A stretch of DNA of 64,000 nucleotides from Apus apus (lineage: Eukaryota; Chordata; Aves; Apodiformes; Apodidae), in assembly GCF_020740795.1 (NCBI RefSeq), contig NC_067312.1:52533905-52597904 (forward strand), in the 5' to 3' direction. The notes under the pieces were generated by a model. The model was not told where the DNA came from and did no database searches. It was given only the letters and a program-made list of their open reading frames with translations. Position numbers and translations under genes: made by a program. Position 1 is the stretch's first letter. Each line of letters starts with the position of its first letter. Positions 12,940 through 25,200 of the stretch are shown one piece after another.

Positions 12940-13990
12940 CTTGTCACAAAGTCATACAGTAACTTAGGTTGGGAGGGACCTCCAGAGCTCATGTAGTCCA
13001 GCTGCATGTTCAGTGCAGCTCTAAACAGATTAGGATGTTTAGGGCTGCATCCAGCTGAGTTGTGACTGCCTTCAAGGATGTAGTTCCCTCAACCTCTATG
13101 GGCAACATCAGCTGATATTTGACCACCCTTATAGTCATGATTGTTTTACCTAATATGTGATTAGAATTTTCCATGTCCCAGCTTGTGCCCATTACTGTTT
13201 GTCCTATCACCATGCACCTCTGAGAAGAGTTTGGGTCCATCTTCTCTGTACCCTCTGACCTTGTAGTTGCAGATAGCAGGGAAGTCTCCACTTTGCCTTC
13301 TCTTCTGTAGGCTAAACAGGCCCAGTTCCTTTAGTCTCTCCTGACACGCTCAGTCATTCAGCTGGCTGACTGTCTTTATGTCTTCTAATGGACCAGCTAC
13401 AGAATACAAAATCTTTTTTGAATGGTGAATGAGGGTGATTCATAGAGAGCTGCCTTGCAATGGTATCTACATCCTGCTGGATGCATTCCATGTGGAACCA
13501 TGGACTTGTGCATGCCTAAGTGATACCTAGCCCTGTCTTCCTCTTCTTTGGATACTGCTTCACTCCCACAGACTCTACTGAGAAGTCTAAGGACCTGAGA
13601 GACCTCAGGACAAGCCTTACCAAGAAAATCTGAGGCAAAATGGCACTGAATACTTCAGCACTTCCTGTGTCCCTTTTCATTAGATCTCCTGTTGTAAAGA
13701 ATGTGTCAACAGTCTCCTTAGTCTCCTTTTTCTACCCATTTTCTTATACAAACCTTTCTTGTCAGCCTTCAGATGAGCTTTTTCTTTCCTGATCCCATGC
13801 ATATGTTAGTAGACAGTATATCTGTAGTCCTCCCAGGTAGCCTGTCCTTGCTTCTTCCTGCTGTCTACTTCCCTTCTGCATGTGAGCTCAGTCAGGATCT
13901 CTGTGTTTATCCATACTGGCACTCTGCTATACTGCTTTGTCACCTGTCCAAAGGCAAATCAATAGGCATTCAAACTACTCCTTCATGTGC
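12940..13990 (-). mobile_element. CR1 LINE (antisense), internally deleted
   Basis: From 12945 the antisense 3' end of a CR1 is clear (the family's 'gttgggagggacctccagag' type terminus at 12969-12988), followed by the 3' UTR and C-terminal region to about 13400. From about 13540 to 13985 the sequence instead matches, in antisense, the ORF2 linker between endonuclease and reverse transcriptase (the part encoding lysine-rich helices). The reverse-transcriptase core that should lie between them is missing, so there is an internal deletion near 13400-13540. The copy is strongly diverged and probably old. Possible further CR1 or ERV-derived sequence continues to about 14190, less certainly. Confidence 0.7.
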
Positions 13991-14199
13991 AGTGTGATCT
14001 CGTTTCCTCACCTTCCCACGCTGCCTTTCTTGAAAAGCCCATATCCCTCCATCACAGTTTATCTCACCTATCCTACCTTGTCTCTGTAATCCCAGTGAGG
14101 TCCCAGTGGGATCAAGGAGACATCACCCGGGCACCCATCCCCTTCACTTTCACCCTTGCCCCAGAGGTCTGTACTCACTTTTGACATGCTTCAGGTTAC

Positions 14200-16110
14200 C
14201 TTATCAACCTAAAATATTTCACAAAAATATGTTTTTTCAGCCTAAAATATTTCTTAAAAGTATAATACTTAAAAAAAAAATCCAACAAAAAAACAAACAA
14301 CAAAACCAACCCCCTCCCAAAACCAAACCAAACCAAACAAAAAGCAGCTATACTCCTGTTTGCCATGGAGAAGGAAAAACAAGAAAAATTCCAGGTCTGG
14401 GCTAGATGGGTGGAATCTGGCTTTAACTGTAATTAACTATAAGCTGTTCAAGGCAATTTGCAAACAGAAAAGAAATAAAGTTCATCATCTGTAATATTTA
14501 CTCTGAATTATTTGCTAAGCTCCATAGAGGGAGCTGATATTCCTTCTAAAGCTCTTTAAAGTCTGCCTGTTGTTTCTCCCTGTAAGACTTGTATCTTGCA
14601 GATGTGCAAATAATTATTTACAGTGTAAAATTTATATAACAATGTGTACTTATTTCTCTCCCTGTTGTTCATTAATTGTCTGTGAAGTGATAATGAAATT
14701 CTCATTATTTTGACAAGCATTTGGGAAATTTTTTTAGCTAATCTTGTTTCACTGTAGATATGCACAGCCCTCTTTTATCAGCCTGAGGGCCCTGTAGGAA
14801 TATATGAGTTTCTTCTTTTGGTGACTAAAGTAATGAATAGAGTTTGAGAGAATTTCAGATGACATGAGCGATTTCTGAAAAGAAAAAGGCACTAAAATAG
14901 ATCCTTACATATAAAAGCAAAAATTAAATTTCTTAAACTGAGTTTGAAGGGTGAATAGTAGTATTTAGGGACAAAGAGGTTGAGCTTTAATTTACACAAA
15001 CCTCATTGCAAGAGAATGCTGAAGTATATAGAAATAATTAGAATAACAAATAAACTCTAAGACATTTGTGATAAAATGTGGACAAACTCTAGATGTGACA
15101 TTACTTGATATAAAGGGAACACCAATACATGTTTTCCATGCTGTGATTAATTTTTTTGTCTCACCCTTCCTCCCTCTCTGGATCTCTCTCTCTCTTCCTG
15201 CCCTTCTGTCTTGTCTTTCTCCCTTCACTGTTTCTAACTCTGGGTTTTTCTGTTCCTTTTGTCAGCCTTTCTCAGACTCACTGTCCCCTCTTCTTCCCCC
15301 TCTCTTTCTTCTCTCACTGCCCTCCACTGCAAACACTCTGCCCCCACTGCCTTCTCTCCCTTTCCCATCTCTCTTGCTGTCTTTGTCTAAATGATTGACC
15401 AAATGCGAAGAGGGACTTCTCATCCCAAAAACATCCCTGTTCTTTCCTGCTCTACTGGGTGCTCTAATGAAAGATACAATTTTCTCCTTACACACTCTGC
15501 CTGGTTAAGTGTAGTGTAATGCACTCACATAGTCACGGATATTTTAAACCTAGAGGAAAGCAAGAAACAACTATTTAACTTGAACTGCCAGCATTAAAGA
15601 CATAATCCTCAGCAAGAAGGGGAGGCTGAGAAGCAAGACAGCAGCTGAATGGTTTGATGGAAACTGGCAAAGTAAAAATGGACTTTGAGAAGCAAAAGAT
15701 CTCTTTCTCCTGGTACAGCACATCTGACAGAGCTAAGAAGCAGTCTACCAAAAAAGTGATATAATTAGCTCACTTATGACATAAGGTTAACTCACATGAG
15801 AGGCTGGGCTGCAAGGTTTGAACTGCTGCATGCAGTTTACATGACTGAAAAGCTGTTCAAATTTTTGCAGTCCCAGGCAAATGGAAAAAGGTGCTGTCAA
15901 AACCTTTGTTGTATGATGCTTTACTCCCACTTCCAATATGAAAGTAGGGTCTGAATTACCTAAACATAACACATTGGAAATCTAGAGCCAGATCTAAGCC
16001 CCTGTTTAGAGGACAGTCTTTGTCTTTGCAATGGCCTTGTTCAGAGGTTTGCTTCATCACACAGCTGTGAACCAGTTGTCCAAAACTGGCACCTAAATTT
16101 GTCAGTGTGC
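14200..16110. other. Intergenic sequence with A-rich and pyrimidine-rich tracts
   Basis: Contains an A/C-rich simple stretch at about 14268-14342 (A-runs followed by repeated 'aacca' units) and a long C/T-rich tract at about 15157-15390 on the + strand. No gene is supported. Confidence 0.5.
15157..15390 (+). repeat. Polypyrimidine (C/T-rich) tract, about 230 bp
   Basis: Nearly all bases are C or T, with recurrent 'tctctc' and 'cttcct' units and few purines. Open frames across it are a by-product of low complexity. Such tracts can form triplex DNA and often mark length-variable loci; that is inference. Confidence 0.75.
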
Positions 16111-16114
16111 ATTG

Positions 16115-17105
16115 GTTTCTTCTTTTCTCCAGGCTGAACAACTCCAACTGTCTCAACCTGTCTTCATAGAAGAGGTGCTCCAGCCCTCTGATCATCTTTG
16201 TGGCCCTTCTCTGGACTTGCTCAAGAAGCTCCATGTCTTTCTTATGTTGAGGACTCCAGAACTGGACACAGGACTCCAGGTGGGTTCTCACAAGAGCAGA
16301 GTAGAGGGAGAGAATTGCCTCACTTGACCTGCTGCAACGCTTCTTTTGATACAGCCCAAGACACAGTTGGCTTTTTGTGCTGCAAGTGAACATTGCTGGC
16401 TCATGTTGAGCTTCTAATCCACCATCACCCCCAAGTCTTTCTCCTCTGGACTGTTTTCAATCGATTCTCCACCCACCCTGTATTTGTGCATGGGATTTCC
16501 CTGACCCAGGGGCAGAACCTTGCACTTTGCCTTGCTGAACTTCATACAGTGTGCACAAGCCCACTTCTTGAACTTGTCAGGGTTCCTCTGGATGGCATCC
16601 CCTCTCTCCAGCATGTGGACCTCACCACACACTTTGGTCTCATCAGCAAACGTGCTGAGGGTGCACTCAGTGCCACTGTCCATATCATAGACAGAGATGT
16701 GAAATAGCACCAGTCCAAGTACTGACCCTTGGGGAGCACTACTCATCACTGGTCTCCATGTGGACATCAAACTGTTGATCACCACTCTTTGAGTGCAACC
16801 ATCCAGCCAGTTCCTTTACCCAACTAATGTTCCATCCAGCAAATCCATTCTGTTCCAGTTTTGATAGCAGGATGTTGTGCAGGATAGTGTTGGAGACTTT
16901 TCACAGGTCCAGGTAGATGACATCGGTTGCACTTCCTTTGTCCACCGATGCTGTGACCCCATTGCAGAAAGCCACCAAATTAGTCAGGCAGCATTTGCCC
17001 TTGGTGAAGCTGTGCTGGCTGTCACCAACCACCCCCTTGTTTTCTGTGTGCCTCAGTAGCACCTCTTTATACAAGAAAGAGGACAGTTTTGACAAGGTAG
17101 TAGAG
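16115..17105 (-). mobile_element. CR1 LINE (antisense) with reverse-transcriptase remnant
   Basis: An approximately 1-kb antisense CR1. On the minus strand the order is: fingers/palm motif region (frame at 17095-16901, with '[14 protein letters not shown]'), then the palm with the catalytic motif mutated to FADET instead of FADDT (frame at 16785-16414), then the thumb/C-terminal part (16393-15956, with '[17 protein letters not shown]'). The parts are in different frames or separated by stops, so it is non-functional. It is truncated at the left edge before the 3' UTR. Confidence 0.9.
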
Positions 17106-17109
17106 GGGA

Positions 17110-20100
17110 AGAAGAAAGTGGGTAGTTTCTTTTGAGGCCATGTTTTTCATACTTTACCTCATAATTAGATTTTTTTCCAGCCTCTAATTAGATTTTGACC
17201 ATGATGAAGACCTTGAACAGAGCTTATCTGTTCTCTCTGCAATGTCTTATGACAATTTGTTAGTTCTTAGCTACCTTGGTCGTGGCTAAGAAAATGGTGA
17301 AATACACCATAACACTCATTTAACTTCTGTAGATTTACAGAAGGGAGTCACTGGTATGTTTGCTTGTGATAGCAGGACTGTTTTTGATCATCAGAGATCC
17401 CGTATCCTTCTATCTGACTCTTTCTTGCTTCCCATAAACACTTGTTTATGGGAGGGTGATTCCTTTAGCTTTCCCTCTGCAGTGAAATGGGCTTATCCCA
17501 CCTTCCTGCAAGGAACCTGAAGGCATCTGTGGATGCATGCATTTTGACAAGCCAAGTGCCAAGGAAATCCAAGGGAAAATGCTTAAGTTTGGGGATATTC
17601 TGGGAAAAAACTGTTCTCAAACATGGAGTGAATGGAGATTAAGGAGTGTGCAGGGCCTGTGTGTAGTGAGGATGTTTGCTAGAGTAAAGCAAGTGCTACT
17701 CAGAGAAGCCCCACAAGAGAATTACCTGTTTATGCAGAACTGTGGGGACACAAAGTACCAGCTTGCTACTGACCTGCAAATAGTGACCCTAATTCCTGTA
17801 TTTGATGTGAGACCCCTGTATTTGCTGTATTTGTGTTCCTGATAGTAGCACCCTGCTGCAGGACAAGGCAAAAGCAGTGGTCTGCTTCTGTGGATGGATC
17901 ACATCCTCACCCATGTTGGCAAATGTCAGAGAAACGTGCAGCTGTTATGGTTACGGCCATGCAAATTTGCACTTGGCAGGAGCCTCTTCATGCATGCAGC
18001 TTATCACATTATCTCCTGTCATCCTTTAGTGGCCACTCAGGAAGCAAAGTCACACCTTGCAAAGTCCTGGTAACACAGAAGGATATATGTCTTCAGTAAA
18101 ATAGTTTAGAGGGCATCTAACAACTTTGTGAATTTTGCAAGGAGATGCATCATCACACAAGTCTGAATGAGCAACAAGCTCAACCTTATCACTGTTGCAA
18201 TTGATTCCTCTTATCATTGCACATGTACGTGAATCCCATCTTTTCTCTGAAGGTAAACAGGAGTTCACCCTCAGAGACTCTCCTGTTTTCAAAGTTAACA
18301 AATCTTGATGATGATTTCAAATGTAACTGTTATTTGATTTTCTTAATTTTTCTTCAAGTGAAGTATGCATGAAAGTTTTATGTCATGCCTAAGGAATAAT
18401 CAATATACCTGAAGTCTTCCATGGGGTAAACTTCCTGAAAGCTCATAGACTCAGGAAGCTGAAATCAGTTGGCAGAATTATAGAGGGGATCTTCTTCTTC
18501 ACGAAGAAGGGATGCAAGTACATTAAGTCTATTTTCTTAAGCTACCATGGTAAATCAGAAGGGACAATCTGAAAAAAGAATCTATTTAACACAGAGAAAA
18601 AGTGGCATTTAAAAATACCTTTTTCTGAAACATCACCTTGCATTTCAACTTCTGAATCCTTATTCTCAAGTATCTGCAAGTGTCCAGTGTGATGGAAATT
18701 CACCCTTGCAACCGCCACACCTTATTGTATTTTTATATGCTGGGCATTAATATCCTGCTATGGTTGCAATTTTTGATACTTCAGTTGATAAGTGAAATTC
18801 CCTTGGATACAAACCACCTCATTCATGGAGAGTATCAAGCTGAGTGTTTAAGAACTAAAAGTTGCCTTCCTCACAGGACACGGTTTCTTGCCTGAGAACA
18901 AATAGACAACACAAAGACACTCAGGTAATTTTTTATTTCAGTAGCACAGAGAAGTGCCTTCTGAAAGTGAAGTTTGAAGCACGAGATTTTCTATCTGTTG
19001 TAGTTATGTTCTTTGTTTAAAAAAGCAAAGAGGAGATTGGAACCTCAGCAACTTGGTAGCTATACAGCCTATATTCCTGTTTCATATATCTCAGTAGAGA
19101 AATCCAAATAGGGATAGATGGTAGGGGCAGAGGGATGGTTTAAAGAAGGGAACAGCAGTAAGTGTATGAAAGTTGGTGCCTCAGGTCAAATCAACTGCTG
19201 CAGCGAATCTGGCATAATACTCCTGCTTGAAATCCAGGTCTTGGTTAGAGAGAGCACGACTTTGGGCATCCTGCCTGCAAACATCTGCAGATGAGCAACA
19301 AAATATAGACCCTGGATATTTCTGCCTGTCTCCTCCACCCGCTGTTGCTGCTTGTTGGGAGCACTCTGTCCTCAGAGTGCACATGCGTTAAATCCAGCCA
19401 AAAGCCTATGTGCAGCTCCTGGCAATGCTTTGATACAAAAAGAGCAATAGAAGAAATCCAAAAAGGTCGTCTTTTGATGACCTCCATGACATGGGAAAGT
19501 GACACACAGCTCCTATTACTTTCCTCTCTGAAAGGAATGCAAGTACCAAATTTTACTGCTTAGCCCTATAATACAGTATTGCCATTGCTAGTAAAGGACC
19601 ATAACCTTGGTTACCTATGGTATTAAGTTCCTACCAGACTTCCTCTAGCTGAATGTAACAAGATGTGCCTATCGCTTGTTTTACCTATTTCAGCTGTAAT
19701 AGGAATTTTTCTGCTTGAAAGGGTGCTAATTTGTTTTACTTTTGCTTAGCTTTGTGTTGATTTATCACTCTAACATAATGATGTACTGTAGCTATGCCAG
19801 CAGAGGCCTCGAGAAGTGGAGACAGAGTTTGTTGTGTAGAGGACTACAGGCATGGGATTATAAGTAACAGGGTACAGGAGTGGCAGTGGAGATGCCACAG
19901 CTCTTCTGTAGAGTCATACTGTGCTCATAGATGTGTGCTCTTTCTAAAGCATTCTTGACATTTGTTTGTCTAATATTCTCTTTCTGCCTCCTGTAATGGG
20001 GATCCTCCTTTCCCAGACACACAGTGTTTGGATCTCATTGTTGCTGCCATTTTTTAAATTTCCCCGCCCCCTCCCCCCCAGTCTGAAGCATTTAGGGCTT

Positions 20101-20268
20101 GTATTTCTTCTGGCTTTCCATCTCAACCATGAGCACTGGAAAATACCTTTATCTAAAGAAAGATGTGGTTATTACATAGTATCAGGGGATAAGGCCCTAT
20201 GGAACAGCTCCTTGCAATGCTGTACTCATGGCCACTTATGGATACTTCAAAATCCTTTTTTGGCAAAA
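17110..20268. other. Unique intergenic sequence
   Basis: No gene or repeat consensus recognised. Open frames are all about 100 codons or less and show no domain. Confidence 0.4.
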
Positions 20269-20269
20269 C

Positions 20270-20815
20270 CATTCTCTTGATGGTGAATGAAGCTGCATCC
20301 AGCTGGTGTCTGATGACCAGCAGTGTCCCCCAGGCATCAGTGCTGGGCCCAGTCCTATTCAGCATCTTTATTGATGACCTGGATGTGGGGATTGAGTCCA
20401 CCCTCAGTAAGTTCACAGATGACACCAAGCTGGGGGGGAGTGTTGATCTGCTGGATGGGAGGAAGAAGCTGCAGGAGGACCTGGACAGGCTGGGTCGGTG
20501 GACTGAGGCCAGTGTCATGAAATTCAACAAGACCAAGTGCAGGGTCCTGCACTTTGACCACAATAACCCCAGGCAGCACTAGACTGAGGGAAGAGTAGCT
20601 GGAGAGCAGCCCAGCAGAGAGGGACCTGGGAGCACTGGTTGGCAACCAGTTGAACACGAGCCAGCAGTGTGCCCAGGTGGCCTGGAAGGCCGGTGGCATC
20701 ATGGCTTGTATCAGGAATAGTGTGGCCAGCAGGAGTAGGGATGTGATTCTCCCCTGTACACAGCACTGGTGAGGCCTCACCTCGAGTACTGTGTCCAGTT
20801 CTGGGCCCCTCACTA
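20270..20815 (+). mobile_element. CR1 LINE fragment (RT palm to C-terminus), cut at the 3' side
   Basis: Sense CR1 ORF2 encoding the palm region (frame at 20199-20582 with '[17 protein letters not shown]' and a mutated catalytic motif FTDDT), then the downstream region ending in the 'YCVQFWAPH' block. It stops abruptly at about 20815 inside the coding region, exactly where the retroviral gag fragment begins. The missing CR1 3' end does not reappear after the gag fragment, so the junction is a rearrangement or the remains of a partly deleted insertion, not a simple nested insertion. Confidence 0.88.
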
Positions 20816-22000
20816 GTTCATCCTGTGACCAGAAGCAAAGCAAAGGTAAAACGCTCCTCCGTTTTCACCCGCTCCCGTCTGAGACACCCAGAGTTCTTTC
20901 AAGCAACAACAGAAACTGAGACTGAGGAAGGAGAGGATTCTAAATCAGTTGATGGAGCAGGTACCTCTCAAACAGATAACAAATCAGATCACTCTCAAGA
21001 AGACAGAAAAGCAGGCCCTCCTCAATCACATAACGATGATGACCTTGTCCAGCCTTTCTCTGTGAAGGAACTGCGCCTCATGAGAAAGGACTTCACCCGC
21101 ACTGATGGTGAGGGAATCCTTCCTTGGCTTCTTCAATGCTTTGATAGTGGTGCTGAAACCTACAACATGGATGAGAGAGAAGCCAAGCAGTTGGGATCCT
21201 TGGCCAGAGATGCTGGTATTGACAGAGCACTTAGTAGTAAGATGGCAACTACCACCCTGTGGGACCGACTTCTTGCAGCTGTGAGAGAGAGATACCCCCA
21301 CAAGGGTGACATGGAATGGCGCCGGAGCAGAACACCCACTCTTGAGAAAGCCATCACATACTTGAGAGAAACAGCTGTGCGAGAGGTGATCTATGATCAA
21401 GATGGACTTGCAAATCCTGATGATGTTCTATGTGACACACAAAAGTTCCAGAGGTTTGCACAGGCTGTACCAGCAGCACATGCCCATATATTCTCCTTCA
21501 TGGGACGCATTGAAGATTACACAAGACCAACTGTGCTTGAAGTGGCTTTCAAAGCACAACTGTATGGAGACATAATCTCTGATTCCCATCAGTTCCACAC
21601 CTCAGCCATTGAACAAATGACTGACAGAAGGAATAAGATGCCAAACAGATGGGGAGGTAAACCCCAGAATCTCCCTAGACTTAACTGGTCATGTGTTGCA
21701 GCCATTAGGAAGAGATTTCCTGCTACGAGACAGCAGCGAGAGAGACAGAACCCACTGCAACACCACCTGTGGTCTCTCTTGAAAAATTATTTCAAAGAGG
21801 GCATGAGAGTCTGGGACAAGAAACCCACTGATATTCTCCAGATATGCATGCAAGAGCTACTAAACAGAACAAAGGCAGGAGATGGTTCTTCCAAGAAGAA
21901 CCAGTCCTCACCCAGGATGGTGCATCAAACTCTAATGCTCAATATTAGAGGTGCCCTGCCTCCAGCCAGAGGGAGAAGAGGGACAACTGAGTTTACTAGA
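20816..22000 (+). mobile_element. Orphan ERV fragment (gag only)
   Basis: Retroviral gag-like sequence without flanking LTR, primer-binding site, protease or pol. It begins directly at the broken end of a CR1 and its recognisable part fades at about 21,960-22,000. I infer that it is what remains of an ERV after deletion of both ends. No polypurine tract or LTR is visible downstream before unique sequence resumes. Confidence 0.6.
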
Positions 22001-22291
22001 CTGAGGCAAATTTTAACTTATACTAAAATATCAAGTAGAACAGTGAAGAGTGAAAAGAAATGTCATAGATGCACCAGGAAATATGTGTATATGAAAGAAA
22101 CCAATAATAGAGAGGATGGTTATGAGCCCGAGCGAGGCTTTCCCTTGCTGGTCAATGAAAGTGTAGTGCATACTACTTTTAAGTCCAGGTGTTTGTTAGA
22201 TGCACAGACAGCAGGGAGCAGTGGTTTAGGAGTTCTGGATCAGATCTGCAATAGCCTGTTCAGTTTGCCAGGGATGAGGGAGAATTGGTGA
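20825..22291 (+). pseudogene. ERV gag (ERVL-like) fragment, 488-codon open frame without a start ATG
   Basis: The frame is open for 488 codons to a TGA ending at 22291. Residues about 75-330 look like a retroviral capsid region: helix-rich, with conserved-looking stretches such as 'REAKQLGSLARDAGIDR' (21178-21228), 'LWDRLLAAVRERYP' and 'PTDILQICMQELLNRTKAG'. This resembles gag proteins of class III (ERVL-type) elements of birds, assigned from general recognition. The first in-frame ATG is at 21080, inside the homologous region, and the codon at 20825 is GTG, so the natural start is missing. After about codon 380 the sequence no longer looks like gag, and the tail (including an isolated CxxC) is probably chance read-through. 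There is no zinc-knuckle nucleocapsid. The lack of stops over about 1.1 kb of gag suggests a fairly young insertion or constraint. Confidence 0.65.
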
Positions 22292-22299
22292 CAGACAGA

Positions 22300-25200
22300 A
22301 ATCCTGCCTTCTAGTCTGTGGCTACTAACTGTACAGATTTTTCAGTTAAGCAGGAATTATTTCCTTTTTAGGAGGGACAATGAGGTATTTCCATAACAAT
22401 TTATGTAATTTAACCATTATATGTGGTCTTATTTAAGTACTTTATCATTCTCAGAGGGGAAGCTGAAAAATGAGTTTGACCAGAGTTGCTAAGCTGTGGT
22501 TGCCATCTGCTGATGTATATCTTCAAGCTGTTAGAAATTGTCAAAATTTTTCCACTGCAATGCTGATTTAGCACAAAAAACTGTTTTTTTTTTTTGGTTG
22601 GTTGGTTGGTTTTTTTCTGTGTGTGTGGGTTGTTTGTGTTTTTTTTTTTTTTTTTACTGTAACCACATTAATTTTGCTAGAGGTGTCTACTCTCTGCAGA
22701 CTTACTCAGTTTCTTCATTGCAAAACTAAGCATAATAACATAGAAACATGTCAGTGCTACCTCAGATGAAGGCCACCCCTAGCTGAGCATACCTAATGAC
22801 ATACAAAAGCACATGCTAAGAGAATGGGGAGAACAGGGCACATTTATCTGATACTTCCTTTGAGGATTCCCTAGCTTCCTGCTGTTTTTAGCTCAGGAAA
22901 CTTCATGAACATCATGTGGTTTTTCCATTTAGTAAGTCTCATGCAAATAGCTACCCATTTCTCCTTCAAATATATGCCACCTTTTCTGATTCACAACATC
23001 CTTTGTCAATTAATTCCACTGACACCCAAATTGCAATTTTGGCTGTGAGTATAATGAAACAGTATTTTTTCCCCCACTGTATTCTGTATCCCTATGTGTG
23101 TTACGTTTTTCTAAAGTGAATACACTTTCTACAATGCAAAGACAATTATACTAGTGTGCATTAGAGAGATGTGAAAACCAGGAAGACTGAAGTCTGGAGG
23201 GTGTGACACATTTCCAGCTTTCAAAAGTCCATAAATGTAATTGGCAAAATGAAAGTTTAAATCAGGTGACATTTTCAGGCTGCTTCTTTTGCTCTTTCTG
23301 TCCAAAGAGCAGCAAGATGGGTGGCTGCTTTACAAGGGAAGGGAATTCAGGAGCTAAGGGTGGGCACAGCACAGACAGGGAGACTGATCTCCCTGACAGC
23401 GTAGTGTCACACAGCACCTGAAGAAGGAGAGCAGTAGCCTGAGTTAGACAAGAATCTAGTGGTGGCTGGACAAATCCACAGTGATAAGGCAGGTCTCAAG
23501 TCCATGTAACCTGGTAACATGGTCAGGGTTAGCAAGATAAATGGTCAGGCACAAGCATACCTACAGAGTAGCTCTGGCAAGGATCAGTGCAGCTTCCAAG
23601 CCAAGAGGAAAGGGCATGTGGGCTTAAGTCTCAGATGAGGCTTTTCATAGCCCTTTTTATCCAGCTTTTTCCCAGCACTCCTAGACTACAAGGCTGTACC
23701 ATGTCAGAGCTAGACCTGTACACAAGCAGCCAAACTCCTGGAGTGCAAAAGATTGCAGAGCTTATTGTGCACAAGGCTAATTTTCCAACTGGCTACACAT
23801 CTTCCTTACCCTACTAGGTCTGTAACATGAGAGACATGTAGCCTTCTGGTCCACTGTGATTTACTCTTTTTACTGAGAAGCAAGAATGAACTTTTATGTC
23901 CAGTAGGGACAGTGGCATCTCCTGTTGGTGTGTGGGATGGCAAACCCATACAGACTGATGGGCTGGCTTACAGAAAAACATTAATTGCTAGGATTATGCC
24001 TCTGGTTTTATGGCAGCAGGGACTCTAATTTGCAAAACCCTATCAAGCTACTTATTTCCAAGAAACCTTTAGAAACTTTGTATCTTGATTTGCTCATGGC
24101 TGAAGGCAGTTGAGACAGACAGATAAATCTTTGTCTGCCTAAGGAATCAGGGCCTCTGCCTTTAGGTGTAGTTTAGTGGGTTGAATCTTGCTGAGAAGAT
24201 GAAAACAAGAAATTGCTGTAGAGTTGCTCAACTTCCACCTCTTAACACAAGCTTCTGTCAGTGTGTTAACCAGTAACATGTTATGCAATTTAGGGAATTC
24301 TCTTCTTTAATGGAAGCATAATTGCTTGGTCCTGTGAGGCATGGTGAATAGACTTGTGCTGACCATCAGTTATGCATTCTGTAGAGATGGCAGGTATTGT
24401 CAGCATTTTGGCATCTTCACACCAAACTTCAGCATAGAGCTAATCAGAATGCTTGGGAAGAGCTACTGTTTTAGCAGCTGCCACTCTCTTGTGGCTTCCT
24501 CAGTATACCTGCTAGCTCAGATAATCCCCCTGGTTTTGCAAGCCTGCATCAGAACTGCATTTTTATATATATATGAACTTATTTCTCCAGATGGAAGGGA
24601 TGAAAGAAGTAACTAAATTCCTGAATGAGTTTGATGGCCCTCAGGTTATTAGAAGACCCTGAATGCTGACTCATAAATGCAGGAGCACTACAGTGATCAA
24701 AACATTTAGCTTGTGTAGGTCTTCATTCCTCTTCACTCCCAGAAGTTACTGGAAGCAGCCTGTGAAATACTCCCTTAGCTGCAGAGCATTACACTGGAAC
24801 TGTTGCTGATTTGGGAATATGAATACCATTCCCTGGGCTTCTTTCAGCCTCTCCAAGCTTCTGTCTTTGGGTACCCTTCCTTATCCACCCTTTGCCACTT
24901 AGCACTAAACCTCTCCTTTCTGGGAAGTTCTGGGCAGATTTGTCTCCAGCTGAGACTCTCAGCATGCTCACTGAAAAACCCTTCTTTTATTACTTTGTCT
25001 CATTTATGGCTGTGAGTAGGCACTTTCTATTGCAAAATCAAGCCTAAGTGAAATAGTAATTTTGTACTTTTGTGATTTGCTATGAGCCTGTGTGGTTGGT
25101 GGACATATGGTAATTCCTCGTAAGAAAAGTAGGTTTTACCTCTGTCTTAGTAGAGCATGTTCTCATACACTGCAAATACATAAAGTGAAAAAAAAAAGGA

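Noticed and set aside
22083..22291. Nucleocapsid zinc knuckle at the end of the orphan gag frame
   Set aside because: Only a single CxxC is visible ('CHRC'), without the His and fourth Cys at proper spacing, and the sequence there no longer looks like gag.
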